A DNA stretch of 64,000 nucleotides, from the NCBI GenBank assembly GCA_016926475.1, contig JAFGON010000023.1, positions 5,910 through 69,909 of the forward strand, in the 5' to 3' direction. Under the pieces are notes generated by a model. It did no database searches. It worked only from the letters and a program-made list of their open reading frames with translations, and was not told the origin of the DNA. Positions 34,661 to 44,346 of this stretch are shown here, piece after piece; the first letter of the stretch is position 1; each line of letters begins with the position of its first letter. This stretch comes from a candidate division WOR-3 bacterium. Its GTDB lineage: Bacteria > SDB-A. Made by a program: the position numbers and the translations under genes.

Positions 34661-35077
34661 TTGTCGCAGTACAGTGAAAAGGTTATAGACCATTTCAGAA
34701 ACCCTAGAAACATGGGCTCTATCCCCGACGCTGACGGTGTAGGAAAAGTCGGCAACCCCGTCTGCGGAGACATGATGACCATTTACTTAAAAATCAAAAA
34801 TGGGATAATTACCGATTGCCGGTTTGAAACTTTCGGATGCGTAGCGGCGATTGCATCTTCATCCATGGCGACAGAACTGATAAAAAATAAAACGATAGAA
34901 GAAGCTTTGAAACTTACCAACAAATCTGTCGTGTCGGAACTCGAAGGGCTTCCTCCGGTGAAAGTACACTGCTCGGTTTTAGCTGAACAGGCTATAAAAG
35001 CGGCAATAGAAGATTACAAGTCAAAGATTCAATCAACCCATGGCGGCAACGGCGAAGATATAAGCTCCGAGGGCTGA
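34661..35077 (+). CDS. iscU: Fe-S cluster scaffold protein IscU/NifU-N
   Basis: 138 residues from a TTG with AAGGAG before it. Cluster ligands are present: GNPVCGD, FGCVAAIASSS and KVHCSVLAEQAI, with the conserved Asp. The last about 15 residues (from ST onward) are an unusual tail, encoded in the 45 bases that overlap the 3' end of the convergent ROK gene. With the desulfurase it forms a minimal ISC pair; iscA, hscBA and fdx are not here. Confidence 0.92.
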   Translation: MSQYSEKVIDHFRNPRNMGSIPDADGVGKVGNPVCGDMMTIYLKIKNGIITDCRFETFGCVAAIASSSMATELIKNKTIEEALKLTNKSVVSELEGLPPVKVHCSVLAEQAIKAAIEDYKSKIQSTHGGNGEDISSEG

Positions 35078-36151
35078 AGCCTTTTCGGTCCCAAGTTTTG
35101 ATATTCCTACTCCATTGCTTCTTATGTATTCATAGTTTAAAAACTTTTTTGATCCCGGGATTTGAAGTTTGATGGTTTCACTCGTGAAATATTCTTCAAA
35201 TTCATCCGGGTCTTCGAGGTTGAATACTCGCGTTTCGGTTCTCGGAATTTTTCCTCCGTGAACGCTTTCGTACGGCTTGTTCATTTCCCGTACGAGTTTT
35301 TTCAAAAAAACATCATGAGAGCCGGAAATTCCTCCTCCAATTACGACGAGTCCGTCAAAAAGGCTCACGGCGTCTGCAAGGGAGTCAGCCAGAGCAAGCG
35401 CGAACTTCTCGAAAGCTTTTTTGGCACTGAGATGATACCTTCCGTTTTTGTTCTGTGCAAAAAAAGCAATTTCCTCCACTGCCGGCGACTTTTCAAAATC
35501 AATTTCCGCTTCTTCGGCAAAGTATTTTCTTATACCTCTCGACGACACAGAGTCTTCTGCGCAGGAATTAGCGAAATATTTATTTCTCAACCTGTTTATT
35601 TCCCCCTGAGCGCAATTGTCTCCAAGGAATAGGTTTCCCTGCGTTATCGCCCCCCCTCCAAATCCTGTCCCGAGGGTTACCCCTAAAAGGTTTTGAGTCC
35701 TTTTTTTCACGCCTCTCTTCTCAAATTCCAAATTAACGTTTTTTGTCAACCCGTAGACGAATTCTCCAAGAGTGAAGAGGTCTGCGTCGTTGTTCATGAA
35801 AACCGGAACTTTAAAATTTTCTTCCAAAAAAGCTTTTAGAGGAAAAGGGTCTTTGAAAGCCGGCAAGTTGACGAGTTCAAACACGACTCCTTCCTTATAA
35901 TCCGCCGGTCCCGGAAAACCCAGGCTGATCGCAGATGGCTTCTGCTCCAGTTCTGAACCGATCTTTTCGATTCCGTTTTTAATCGTCCCAAGACAAAGCG
36001 ACAGATCGTGTCCTTTAGAAGGCATGACAGAAGTAGAGACTGCGAAACCACCTTTTTTGACAGCGGAGAAAGAAAAATTCGTGCCTCCGGCGTCGAGAGT
36101 TATGACAACTCTTTTGTCTTCTTTATATTTATCGACATCGAGAAAGTTCAC
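35033..36151 (-). CDS. ROK-family protein (sugar kinase-like)
   Basis: 372 residues. ATP-binding phosphate-1 motif DAGGTNFSFSAV is near residue 20, and the sugar-site Asn-Asp pair is in FMNNDADLFTLGE. LGVTLGTGFGGGAI follows. The ROK zinc motif CxCGxxGCxE is not conserved (NSCAEDSVSSRGI instead). Possible substrates are glucose, N-acetyl-sugars or fructose. The 3' end overlaps iscU by 45 bases on the opposite strand. Confidence 0.85.
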   Translation of the reverse strand: MNFLDVDKYKEDKRVVITLDAGGTNFSFSAVKKGGFAVSTSVMPSKGHDLSLCLGTIKNGIEKIGSELEQKPSAISLGFPGPADYKEGVVFELVNLPAFKDPFPLKAFLEENFKVPVFMNNDADLFTLGEFVYGLTKNVNLEFEKRGVKKRTQNLLGVTLGTGFGGGAITQGNLFLGDNCAQGEINRLRNKYFANSCAEDSVSSRGIRKYFAEEAEIDFEKSPAVEEIAFFAQNKNGRYHLSAKKAFEKFALALADSLADAVSLFDGLVVIGGGISGSHDVFLKKLVREMNKPYESVHGGKIPRTETRVFNLEDPDEFEEYFTSETIKLQIPGSKKFLNYEYIRSNGVGISKLGTEKASALGAYIFAVAAMG

Positions 36152-36208
36152 AGCTAAAATTATATAGTTTTGGGGCTAAATCGGCAAATGCACTTTTTTA
36201 AATCATTC

Positions 36209-36237
36209 TTGTCCGGCAAGCTGATATCGTATAGAAT
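36209..36237 (+). promoter_or_regulatory. Promoter of the small barrel protein gene
   Basis: TTGTCC (36209-36214), 17-base spacer, TAGAAT (36232-36237), followed by AAAGGAGC and a TTG start at 36268. Confidence 0.6.
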
Positions 36238-36267
36238 GTTTTTTTAACGCAAAAAAAGGAGCTCGAA

Positions 36268-36732
36268 TTGAAAAAAATCGCGCTTATCATTTTAACAGCG
36301 GTAATTTTGCCCGTCTCTGTTTTCAGCCAGACAAAAAGATTCGGCCTTGGTATCGTGGTAGGAGAACCCACGGGTTTCACTGCGAAGTATTGGCTATCTC
36401 CGGTGAATTCTCTTAACGGCGCGGTCGCATGGTCGGTTTTCGATGACAATTCGTTTGAAGCTCTCTACCTTCATATTGACCACGTATTCTATTATTATGA
36501 CCTGTTCAGAGTCCAGACTGGAAAAGCCCCTGTGTTTATTGGAGTCGGAGGAAGATTTTATTTCCCCAAGCACGATGACACAAAAATCGGATTTAGAATT
36601 CCAATGGGTCTTGCCTACATGTTCGATCAGGTCCCAATTGAGATTTACGGAGAAATCGCCCCCGTAATAAACATTGTCCCCGAGACAGACGTCGATCTTG
36701 ACGGCGGCGTAGGTTTCAGATATTTCTTCTGA
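36268..36732 (+). CDS. Small outer-membrane beta-barrel-like protein
   Basis: 154 residues from a TTG start with AAAGGAGC upstream. A signal peptide ends near VFSQ. The mature part alternates polar and hydrophobic residues with many Gly, Tyr and Phe (FGLGIVVGEPTGFTAKYW, IGVGGRFYFP) and ends in an aromatic residue (GFRYFF), the hallmark of Bam-inserted barrels. Function unknown. Confidence 0.7.
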   Translation: MKKIALIILTAVILPVSVFSQTKRFGLGIVVGEPTGFTAKYWLSPVNSLNGAVAWSVFDDNSFEALYLHIDHVFYYYDLFRVQTGKAPVFIGVGGRFYFPKHDDTKIGFRIPMGLAYMFDQVPIEIYGEIAPVINIVPETDVDLDGGVGFRYFF

Positions 36733-36895
36733 AGGTTTGAAATAAACAGAAGCAAAGGCGCATATTGCCTGTTTAATCTGGCCTGAAGGCAGTGTTGTAA
36801 GAAACGGTTTTTGGAATTCAGCCTCTTTTTACCAATTCATCCGGTTTTTGAACAACCGGCAGAAATAAACAAGCAAATCTAACGGAGGTTTAATA

Positions 36896-39406
36896 ATGCC
36901 TTTTATGCCGTTCTTAATGGTTCTGTTGGGAAATCCCTCAGGTATTCCGGTAACACGTTGGGTGGGACCTGGAAACCCAACTTCTTATGCCGAATGGTCT
37001 TCGTCTTTTCAGACCGAAAATCAAGTTTCACCCGCAAACATAGATCGTCGGCTTTCCCCGGGAGCTGACCTCGTTGAAATTATCGTCGAGTCCGGGCTTT
37101 ATCCTTTCATAGCCTCGGAAATTTCATTGCTATCGGCCGATATAGCCGCGGAAGGATTTTCCGTTTCTGTCGACACAGTTCAGGGCGTTCAGTCAATCAA
37201 CGCCTGTTTCACACTAAGAAATTTCCTTATTTCAAAAATATCTCAGGACCTTGTCGGAGCTTACTTCATCGGAGACGTCCCTATCTCATGGTATCAGATG
37301 ATCGACGACTGGGGCTCGGGTCCAGAAGGATACGAAGAGTTCCCGTGCGATTTGTTCTACATGGATCTGGACGGGACTTGGGAAGACGATTCCACATGGA
37401 CATCCCCCAACAACTATTTGTCTCCCGGTCAGGACGGAATTTTTGATGTTCACGAAGGAAACACCTCTCCCGAAATCTGGGTCGGACGCCTTTTCCTTTC
37501 CTCTTTGGGCGATGAAGATTCGCTTGGTAAGATTTACTTGCGAAGATCCCATCTCTACAGGACGGATTCTTTTCAATCCGTCAGCAGAGGTTTGAGCTAT
37601 GTTGACGACGACTGGGCTTACTGGGCGCAGGAGTACAAGGCGAACATGCAGGAAGCTTATTCAGACGTCACTTCCGTGTCGCAAATTGACACGACCAATC
37701 CTGTAAACTACAAAGAACACCTTTCTTCGACATATGAATGGGTCGGAATATTCTGCCATTCCTCACCGAGCCTGCATTCTTTCAAAGTTTCAGGGGGAAC
37801 TTCATGGTCTGATATGTACGCGTCAGAAATACCTGTTCTGAAACCTTACGGTCTTTTTTACAACCTTTTCGCCTGCTCAAACGCAAGGTATATTGAACAC
37901 AATTTTATGGGTGGCATGTATATTCTCAAAACCCCTTCAGGGCTTGGTTCAATTGGGACCACAAAGACCGGCAGCATGCTGAATTTTTACCATTTTTATT
38001 CACCTCTCGGCTTAGGGCAGACAACCGGAGAAGCTTTTCTTTCATGGTTTCAATTTATCGCCACAAACGGATTCACAATAGAAGAAAAATCATGGCACTA
38101 CGGCATGACTTTGATAGGAGACCCGACTCTAAAACTGAAACCGGCGGGTCCTTTTTTGAAAATCGCGTTGATCTCGGCAAACGATTCATCGGGAAACGGA
38201 GACGGCCGAATCGACCAGGGAGAAGAAGCGGTTCTGAGCTTTTCTGTCTACAACCATTTATTCTCCCAAAACGCGACAAACATACAGGCAGCGCTTGTTT
38301 CTCTTGACTCTTTCCTTACCGTCACAGCTTCATCTTCCTCTTGTCCTGTCATCAACCCAGGCGACACAATCGAAAACGCCTTTTCCTTCTCCGTCGAAGG
38401 GGCGGCTTCATTTACGCCCCATAATGCAGATATTGTCCTCTACATGAACGACGGTTTTTCAGGTAGGGTGACGGCGGAAACGTCTCAAATTTTCATTGGA
38501 AGACAACCTATTCTCGTGATCGATGACGATGGAGGAATGACTAGCGAAGAAGCGCTCACCCAGAGCTTGAATTCTTTAGGACGGGGTTTCGAGATAATTG
38601 AGCGCGAAAATTACCCCTCTTTGACGGATATTATTAACTCGTACAGCATGGTAATCTGGCTGACGGGTTCTTCATCAACGGGTACTTTGACCGCACAGGA
38701 CCAGAACGACGTAATTGACTATTTTAACCTTTCAGGAAAGTTGTTTCTTTACGGCCAGGGAATAGCCGAAGAACTCAACGGTTCAGCTTTTTTGTCCTCT
38801 TTTCTGGAGGTCTCCTGGCAGGGAAACACTTCCGTTCATTTTCAGACAGGAACGTCAAACGACCCTATTGGCGACAGCCTCTCAATCGCCACTTCAAACC
38901 AGACATCGCAGGACATGCTGACTTCAACCGGTAATTCATCCGTAAGCTTCAGTTATCAGACCACCCCGCAGGGAGCCTCCATGATAAGGAAAGAAGGCGC
39001 CGGAAAAATCGTCTTTGCCGGTTTTGGTTTTGAGGGCGTCGTGTCAAATGTCCCTGGATACGCTCACAGAGATACCTTGCTCGCAAGAATCATCGACTAC
39101 ATGGATTTGACGGTCGAAGTCGAAGAAGAAAAACCCAGTTCTGAAGATTTCGAGTTTTTTATGACCCAGGAAGCGGATAGGATTTACTTCAATTTACCTA
39201 AAGAGTTCGAAGGAAATATAACTGTAAAAATCTTCGACGTCTTGGGAAGAAACATCATCACAGTAAACCCCGGGTCGGCTTCAGATCAAAGAATTTTCTG
39301 GAATTTCAGAGATTTCAAAGGGCAGAGAGTTAGGGCTGGGTCTTATTTTGCGGTTATTTTGACAGATTCAGGATTGTTTTCAGCAAAATTTTCAATCTTG
39401 CATTGA
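36896..39406 (+). CDS. C25 (gingipain)-like secreted cysteine peptidase with FlgD-like tail
   Basis: 836 residues; GGAGG precedes the ATG. Residues about 60-400 resemble peptidase C25: VGAYFIGDVP, FPCDLFYMDLDGTWEDD, SPEIWVGRLF, then a His in WVGIFCHSSPSLHSF (where gingipains have GHG) and the probable nucleophile Cys in FYNLFACSNARY. Middle domains are Ig-like and a type-1 glutamine-amidotransferase-like fold (ILVIDDDGGM ... VIWLTGSS). The tail is FlgD/Por-like (IFDVLGRNI ... RAGSYFAVILT). The N-terminus is hydrophobic but has no basic residue, so the signal peptide is atypical. Confidence 0.78.
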   Translation: MPFMPFLMVLLGNPSGIPVTRWVGPGNPTSYAEWSSSFQTENQVSPANIDRRLSPGADLVEIIVESGLYPFIASEISLLSADIAAEGFSVSVDTVQGVQSINACFTLRNFLISKISQDLVGAYFIGDVPISWYQMIDDWGSGPEGYEEFPCDLFYMDLDGTWEDDSTWTSPNNYLSPGQDGIFDVHEGNTSPEIWVGRLFLSSLGDEDSLGKIYLRRSHLYRTDSFQSVSRGLSYVDDDWAYWAQEYKANMQEAYSDVTSVSQIDTTNPVNYKEHLSSTYEWVGIFCHSSPSLHSFKVSGGTSWSDMYASEIPVLKPYGLFYNLFACSNARYIEHNFMGGMYILKTPSGLGSIGTTKTGSMLNFYHFYSPLGLGQTTGEAFLSWFQFIATNGFTIEEKSWHYGMTLIGDPTLKLKPAGPFLKIALISANDSSGNGDGRIDQGEEAVLSFSVYNHLFSQNATNIQAALVSLDSFLTVTASSSSCPVINPGDTIENAFSFSVEGAASFTPHNADIVLYMNDGFSGRVTAETSQIFIGRQPILVIDDDGGMTSEEALTQSLNSLGRGFEIIERENYPSLTDIINSYSMVIWLTGSSSTGTLTAQDQNDVIDYFNLSGKLFLYGQGIAEELNGSAFLSSFLEVSWQGNTSVHFQTGTSNDPIGDSLSIATSNQTSQDMLTSTGNSSVSFSYQTTPQGASMIRKEGAGKIVFAGFGFEGVVSNVPGYAHRDTLLARIIDYMDLTVEVEEEKPSSEDFEFFMTQEADRIYFNLPKEFEGNITVKIFDVLGRNIITVNPGSASDQRIFWNFRDFKGQRVRAGSYFAVILTDSGLFSAKFSILH

Positions 39407-39477
39407 TGTCAAAGAAACAGATTTAAATTTTTTTTTTTCAGGTTTAGTAAATGTTTTGCGGTGCTGAGTCTGCTATT

Positions 39478-42400
39478 TTATTTTCCGCCGGAATATTTTG
39501 CCAAAAGTTCGCTGAGTTCTGAAATGTCGTAGGGTTTTGTCAAGTATCCAGAAAAGCCGTGCGTTTTGTAGTTGGTTATCACCGGATCGTCAGAGTACCC
39601 GCTGGAGACGAAAACAACTGCGAAAGGGTCTATTTCGAGGATTTTCGGAACAGTCTCTTTTCCGCCCATGCCTCCGCCTTGTATTGTCAAGTCCATTATG
39701 ACGGCAGAATAGGGTTTTTTTTCACGAACGGAAGCCTCGAATTTTAAAAGAGCGTCCTCGCCGTTTGACGCAGATTCCGATTCATACCCAAGGTAGCTGA
39801 GCATTTGGGACAAAACACCGACGACAGACCTCTCGTCGTCCATGATTAAAACTCTCCCTTTTCCTTTTTCCACTTTTGGATTTTTATCAATTTTTTCAAC
39901 AGGTTTGGAAGTAGAGGGAAGGTATATCTGAAAAGTTGATCCTCTGTATTTTTCAGATTCTACCAAGATTGTTCCTCCGTGATTTTTGACTATCGAATAG
40001 GCCGTTGTAAGACCAAGCCCGCTCCCTGAATCTTTTGTGGTGAAAAAAGGGTCGAATTTTTTTGCCAATTTCTCCTCATCTATGCCATAACCCTGGTCCG
40101 TAATCGAAACCAAGACATAATCGCCGCTTTTCAAAGGAGGTGAAGAAAGTGTGCCGACGTGAGTGTTATGCGCCTTTATTTTTATTATGCCTCCCCGTGG
40201 CATCGACTGAACCGCGTTAATTATTATGTTATTGAAAACTTGAGCTATTTGATCTTCGTCTACTTCCACAAAAAATAGTTCCTTTTGAAAGTCAAAGTCT
40301 ATTTTGCATTTTGAACCTCTTGTTGAAAATACACATGCTTCGGAAAGCAATTCGTTGATCCTCATTGCTTTTTTCACGGGTTGTCCGCCTTTTGAAAAAG
40401 TCAGCAGCTGCTTTGTCAAATTTTTCGCTCTTATAGAGGCTTTTTCGGCTTCTTCCAACAGTTTATAAACTTCACTTTTGCCATTTAAAAATTCTTTTGA
40501 AAGAGATATATTGCCGAGTATCCCCATGAGAATGTTGTTGAAATCGTGTGCGATTCCTCCTGCCAAAACTCCGACGGATTTCAGCTTTTCAATCTTGCCC
40601 AGTTCTTCTTCCATCTTTATCTGGTTGGTGATATCGCTTATGACGCTGTTTGCCCTAATGACTTCTCCGTTTTCGAATTCCATTCTCACCGTGGCTCTCA
40701 TCCATATTGTGTCTCCGTCTTTTTTTTCAGCCCTAAAACGGAATTCGACAGAATCTTCCTTTTCGCTGTGCGTCTGTTTTTGGGAGAATATCTCGTTGAT
40801 TTTTTCTTTATCTTCTTGGTGAATTATTGAGGAGAAAAAATTTATCGGATTATTTTCGATTTCCTCGACCTTATAACCGAGTATCTTTTCAACGGATGGA
40901 GAGAGCAATTCGCATTTATTTTCTTTTATCTGGACTCTGAAAAGTATGTCCGGGGCGAGTTCCATGAAGCTTCTAAATCTCGCTTCGGCATCCTTTAAGG
41001 CGTTTATATACTTTGTTTTTTCTGTGAAATCCCTCACGATTGCCTGCAGGTAGACTTTTCCTCCTGCTGTGAATCTGTTCAGAGAGACTTCTGCGTTGAA
41101 AAGACTTCCGTCTCCCCTTTTATGCACCCAGTCGAAACGTTGGGATTTTCCCGACATAGCGTTGTTCATGCGGTCTATTGCTTTTACGGCGGAGGAAATA
41201 CCGTCGGGCTGAAATTCAGGCGAAGTCTCAAAAGGTTTTTTTCCCAAAAGCAAATTTTTTTCCAGACAAAACATTTCACTCGCTTTATGATTGCAATCTA
41301 TAAAAAGATAGTCCTTCATCAAAAAAATGGCGTCGTCGGCACTTTCGTACAACAGCCTGTATCTTTCTTTTGTCTCCTCTAAGTCTTTTTGGGCTTTTTT
41401 CCGCAGGGTGATGTCTTCTATTGAACCGTCGATAAATGCCACCTCTCCTGTTTTGGAAAGCTCATGCTTCTCGTTGCAAAGGCATACAATCTTGTCGCCG
41501 TTCTTTTTTTTCATCTCTATTTCGTAGCTCCTGACTTCTTCCTGTTTTTCGTGCAACCGGAGAAGTTTTAACCTGTCCCTCTCTTTGACGTATAAATCGA
41601 CAACGGAGACCATTTTTATCTCCTCAATACTCTTGTATCCGAAAATATTGACAAAAGCCGGATTCGCTGAAATTATTTTTCCATTTACGTCTGTTCTGAA
41701 AATCCCTATTGGAATATTCTCCTGAATTGACCTTAGGTTTTTTTCGCTTTCCGCCAATTTTTCCTGTGAAAATTTTCTTTTTAGAATTTCTGAAAATATT
41801 ATTGCGGTGTTTTCAAAAAAAATTCTGTCCTTTTCGGAAAATCCTTTTTTATGGTTGCCAATCAGGTGAAAGACTCCATAGACCTCGCCTAAATCGTCAA
41901 TCAGGGGCCAGGAAAATAAAGACTTTATCTTTTTTATCCTTCTGCTGAATATTTCTTTCAGGAAGTGATTTTCAGTGTCTGGTGCGAAAATCGGTTTTTT
42001 GGTCGCCGCGACGTATGTAGTTATGTGCTTTTTTTCTCTTAAAAAACGAGGTTTTTCCTGATCTTTTTTTTCTTCTTCTGAAAAGCCAATAGCCGCGAAG
42101 AGATCAAGCTTTTTTCCGCTCTTGTCTAAAAGCCTCACAGATCCTTTGTCGAGGTCGAAAATATCTATGAAATGTTTCAAAAAATCTTCGCACAACTCCT
42201 TTATATCCGAAGCTTTGGTCGAGGATTCAACGAGGTAATGGTACGCGTCTCTCTCTCTTTGGAGTTCTCTTTCCGCTCTTTTCTTTTCCGTCCAGTCTTC
42301 AATGACAAGAAAATACAATTTCCGTGCTTTTTGGACCGAAAACAAAACGTTTCTGTCGTTGAAAACAATTTCACCTCTGTACTCTCTTTTGTTTTCAATA

Positions 42401-42600
42401 GATTTGGAGCATTGATTTAATATCTCTTTCTGGCAAAAACCAGGGATCAAATCTTTCAAGTCGTGATTTTGAATTTCACTTTCAGCCCTGTTCGTAAATT
42501 CCCGAAAAGATACGTTGAAAGCTTTGACCTTACAATCTCCGTCAAAAAACACGACCGGATTTTTCAGGCTATTGAATAAAACTTCAAAGCATTTTTCCAT
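39478..42600 (-). CDS. Hybrid histidine kinase with PAS and GAF sensors and receiver domain
   Basis: 1040 residues with no transmembrane helix, so cytosolic. Order: PAS (1-105), GAF (about 120-275), three PAS domains (about 285-405, 410-525, 530-660), HisKA with the phospho-His in GGIAHDFNNILMG, HATPase_c (NNIIINAVQSMP; DQGYGIDEE; GSGLGLTTAYSIV), and a C-terminal receiver (VLIMDDERSV; phospho-Asp in VIMDLTIQGG; Lys in LTKPYD). No output regulator is adjacent, so the partner and signal are unknown. Convergent with the C25 gene. Confidence 0.9.
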   Translation of the reverse strand: MEKCFEVLFNSLKNPVVFFDGDCKVKAFNVSFREFTNRAESEIQNHDLKDLIPGFCQKEILNQCSKSIENKREYRGEIVFNDRNVLFSVQKARKLYFLVIEDWTEKKRAERELQRERDAYHYLVESSTKASDIKELCEDFLKHFIDIFDLDKGSVRLLDKSGKKLDLFAAIGFSEEEKKDQEKPRFLREKKHITTYVAATKKPIFAPDTENHFLKEIFSRRIKKIKSLFSWPLIDDLGEVYGVFHLIGNHKKGFSEKDRIFFENTAIIFSEILKRKFSQEKLAESEKNLRSIQENIPIGIFRTDVNGKIISANPAFVNIFGYKSIEEIKMVSVVDLYVKERDRLKLLRLHEKQEEVRSYEIEMKKKNGDKIVCLCNEKHELSKTGEVAFIDGSIEDITLRKKAQKDLEETKERYRLLYESADDAIFLMKDYLFIDCNHKASEMFCLEKNLLLGKKPFETSPEFQPDGISSAVKAIDRMNNAMSGKSQRFDWVHKRGDGSLFNAEVSLNRFTAGGKVYLQAIVRDFTEKTKYINALKDAEARFRSFMELAPDILFRVQIKENKCELLSPSVEKILGYKVEEIENNPINFFSSIIHQEDKEKINEIFSQKQTHSEKEDSVEFRFRAEKKDGDTIWMRATVRMEFENGEVIRANSVISDITNQIKMEEELGKIEKLKSVGVLAGGIAHDFNNILMGILGNISLSKEFLNGKSEVYKLLEEAEKASIRAKNLTKQLLTFSKGGQPVKKAMRINELLSEACVFSTRGSKCKIDFDFQKELFFVEVDEDQIAQVFNNIIINAVQSMPRGGIIKIKAHNTHVGTLSSPPLKSGDYVLVSITDQGYGIDEEKLAKKFDPFFTTKDSGSGLGLTTAYSIVKNHGGTILVESEKYRGSTFQIYLPSTSKPVEKIDKNPKVEKGKGRVLIMDDERSVVGVLSQMLSYLGYESESASNGEDALLKFEASVREKKPYSAVIMDLTIQGGGMGGKETVPKILEIDPFAVVFVSSGYSDDPVITNYKTHGFSGYLTKPYDISELSELLAKYSGGK

Positions 42601-42954
42601 CTATTAAATTCTCCAGATTTATTGTATCACTCTGCCTAAAACTTTTGTCCCGGTATATACAATCTTTTTATTATGTATGAAACGATTTTTCCCGCTTCAG
42701 ATATTTGACAATTTGGTGTTATTTTCTCCTTTATCAACACTTCCAAAGCTTTTCTTGACATGGCCGGTTTAACCTGATTTTTCCTGGCTCTTTGCCAAGA
42801 CGTTTTCGGGCAGCGTCCAAATTTAATTCTTTTCTGATGGATAATTCCTGGAAAGCCTTTATCTTTTTTATCAACCATATTGACAAAATAAATTCTCTTA
42901 CATAATACCACCTCTTTGATTTGAATTGTATTCTTTATTAAATTATAATCAACC
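42601..42954. other. AT-rich interval between kinase and helicase genes
   Basis: 354 bases separate the two divergent genes. It holds the promoter of the helicase (42921-42949) and one leftward frame, 42636-42878, of 80 codons (starting MVDKKDKGFPG, ending LYIPGQKF). The frame is rich in Lys, Ile and Ala and could be a real small protein, but it has no ribosome site and no family I recognise. Confidence 0.4.
42921..42949 (+). promoter_or_regulatory. Promoter for a leaderless helicase mRNA
   Basis: TTGAAT (42921-42926), 17-base spacer, TATAAT (42944-42949). Only five bases separate the -10 box from the GTG start at 42955, and there is no ribosome site. Confidence 0.65.
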
Positions 42955-44346
42955 GTGATAATTATAATTTCAAACCTAATCCAGATAGAAGAATTCAACG
43001 GGAATCAAAGTCTTGCTTCTTTCGTAAAAAAGAGTTTGACCCTGCCAAATTTCGAATATTTTCTCCGAAAGAAAATGGGAAAGAGCGTATGGGGTTTGAA
43101 AAGCAGTTTCACGTTTTATAAAATCAAAAAAGACAAAATTGTCGTCCCTCGCGGTTTTTTGGACAGACTCCTTTTATTTTTTGAAGAGCACAGCATTGAA
43201 TATAAAATCGAAGATAAAAGAAGCAGACATCAAAAGGTCATCTTTTCGCCTGGCATAGAGCTTTTTGAATCACAGAAAACAGCTCTTCGCGATGTATTAA
43301 AGAAAGACGGCGGGATTTTAGTAGCCCCTCCTGGGTCTGGAAAAACGGTTGTCGCTTTAAAAATAATTGAACAAAAATCTTTGCCTTCTCTTGTTTTGGT
43401 TCATAGAAGACAGCTCATGGACCAGTGGGCGGACAGAATAGAATCTTTTTTAAAGATCCCAAAAAGGGAAATAGGTTCGCTTTCTACAAAAAAAATAAAA
43501 AAAGGCGAAAAAATTACTCTCGCAACGCTTCAAACTCTTTCAAAAATGCATTCCGTTGATATCACAGATCTTTTTGGCACCGTAATTGTCGATGAATGCC
43601 ACCACATTCCTGCAAAAATGTTTCGAAAGGCAATCGTAAAACTCAATCCAAGATATATCTATGGACTGACAGCTACTCCAGTCAGAAAAAACCGAGATGA
43701 AAAGGCGATTTTCATTTTTATCGGAGATAAACTTCACGATTTGACTCAAAAAACAATCACAAATACAGGTGGAGATATCTGCATAAAAATCGTCGGGACG
43801 GGCTTTTTTGTACCTTTCAACATCAAAACGGGTGAAATTGAAATTTTAAACAAAATGCTGATTTTCGACACCCACAGAAACAGAATTATAACTGAAATGG
43901 TAATGGGGGAAATATCTAAAAACAGAAAAACGGTTCTTCTAACCGAGCGCAAAGAACACATAGAGGCATTAAAATACTTTTTTTCAGGAAATTCAGACTT
44001 CGTCACAATGACAGGAGATGACTCCAAAAAAGAAAGAGCTTATAAAAGAGATAAAATTAATACCGGAGATTACCAGCTAATTATGGCCACCGGCCAATAT
44101 TTCGGTGAAGGCACGGATTTTATTTCTCTGGATTGCCTTTTCCTTGCTTTTCCAGTTTCCTTTGAAGGGAAACTCTTGCAATACGTGGGCAGAATTCTCC
44201 GGGGTGACAGCAAAAAGGTAATTTACGATTTCAGGGACGACAGAGTTGAATACTTTGAAAAACAGTATAAAAAAAGGGAACTTTTTTACAAAACATCGCT
44301 TTCGAACGTAAACAGGCCCGTAAGTATCGAGTTTTTACGGGCCTGA
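42955..44346 (+). CDS. SF2 DEAD/DEAH helicase of the type found in TOTE conflict systems
   Basis: 463 residues from a GTG. The N-terminal about 90 residues (FEYFLRKKMGKSVWG ... VVPRGFLDRLLLF) match the accessory domain that precedes the helicase in TOTE-type proteins. Helicase motifs: Walker A APPGSGKT with Lys130, motif Ib-like LVHRRQLMDQW, DECHH at 213-217, GLTATP at 237-242, motif V-like GEGTDF, and motif VI QYVGRILRG. TOTE helicases are normally fused to an archaeo-eukaryotic primase; here only the helicase exists. Base composition is more AT-rich than neighbouring genes, compatible with transfer. Target substrate unknown. Confidence 0.82.
   Translation: MIIIISNLIQIEEFNGNQSLASFVKKSLTLPNFEYFLRKKMGKSVWGLKSSFTFYKIKKDKIVVPRGFLDRLLLFFEEHSIEYKIEDKRSRHQKVIFSPGIELFESQKTALRDVLKKDGGILVAPPGSGKTVVALKIIEQKSLPSLVLVHRRQLMDQWADRIESFLKIPKREIGSLSTKKIKKGEKITLATLQTLSKMHSVDITDLFGTVIVDECHHIPAKMFRKAIVKLNPRYIYGLTATPVRKNRDEKAIFIFIGDKLHDLTQKTITNTGGDICIKIVGTGFFVPFNIKTGEIEILNKMLIFDTHRNRIITEMVMGEISKNRKTVLLTERKEHIEALKYFFSGNSDFVTMTGDDSKKERAYKRDKINTGDYQLIMATGQYFGEGTDFISLDCLFLAFPVSFEGKLLQYVGRILRGDSKKVIYDFRDDRVEYFEKQYKKRELFYKTSLSNVNRPVSIEFLRA

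Noticed and set aside
36841-36859. CCGGTT/AACCGG hairpin upstream of the C25-like gene as terminator
   Set aside because: No T-run follows on either strand.
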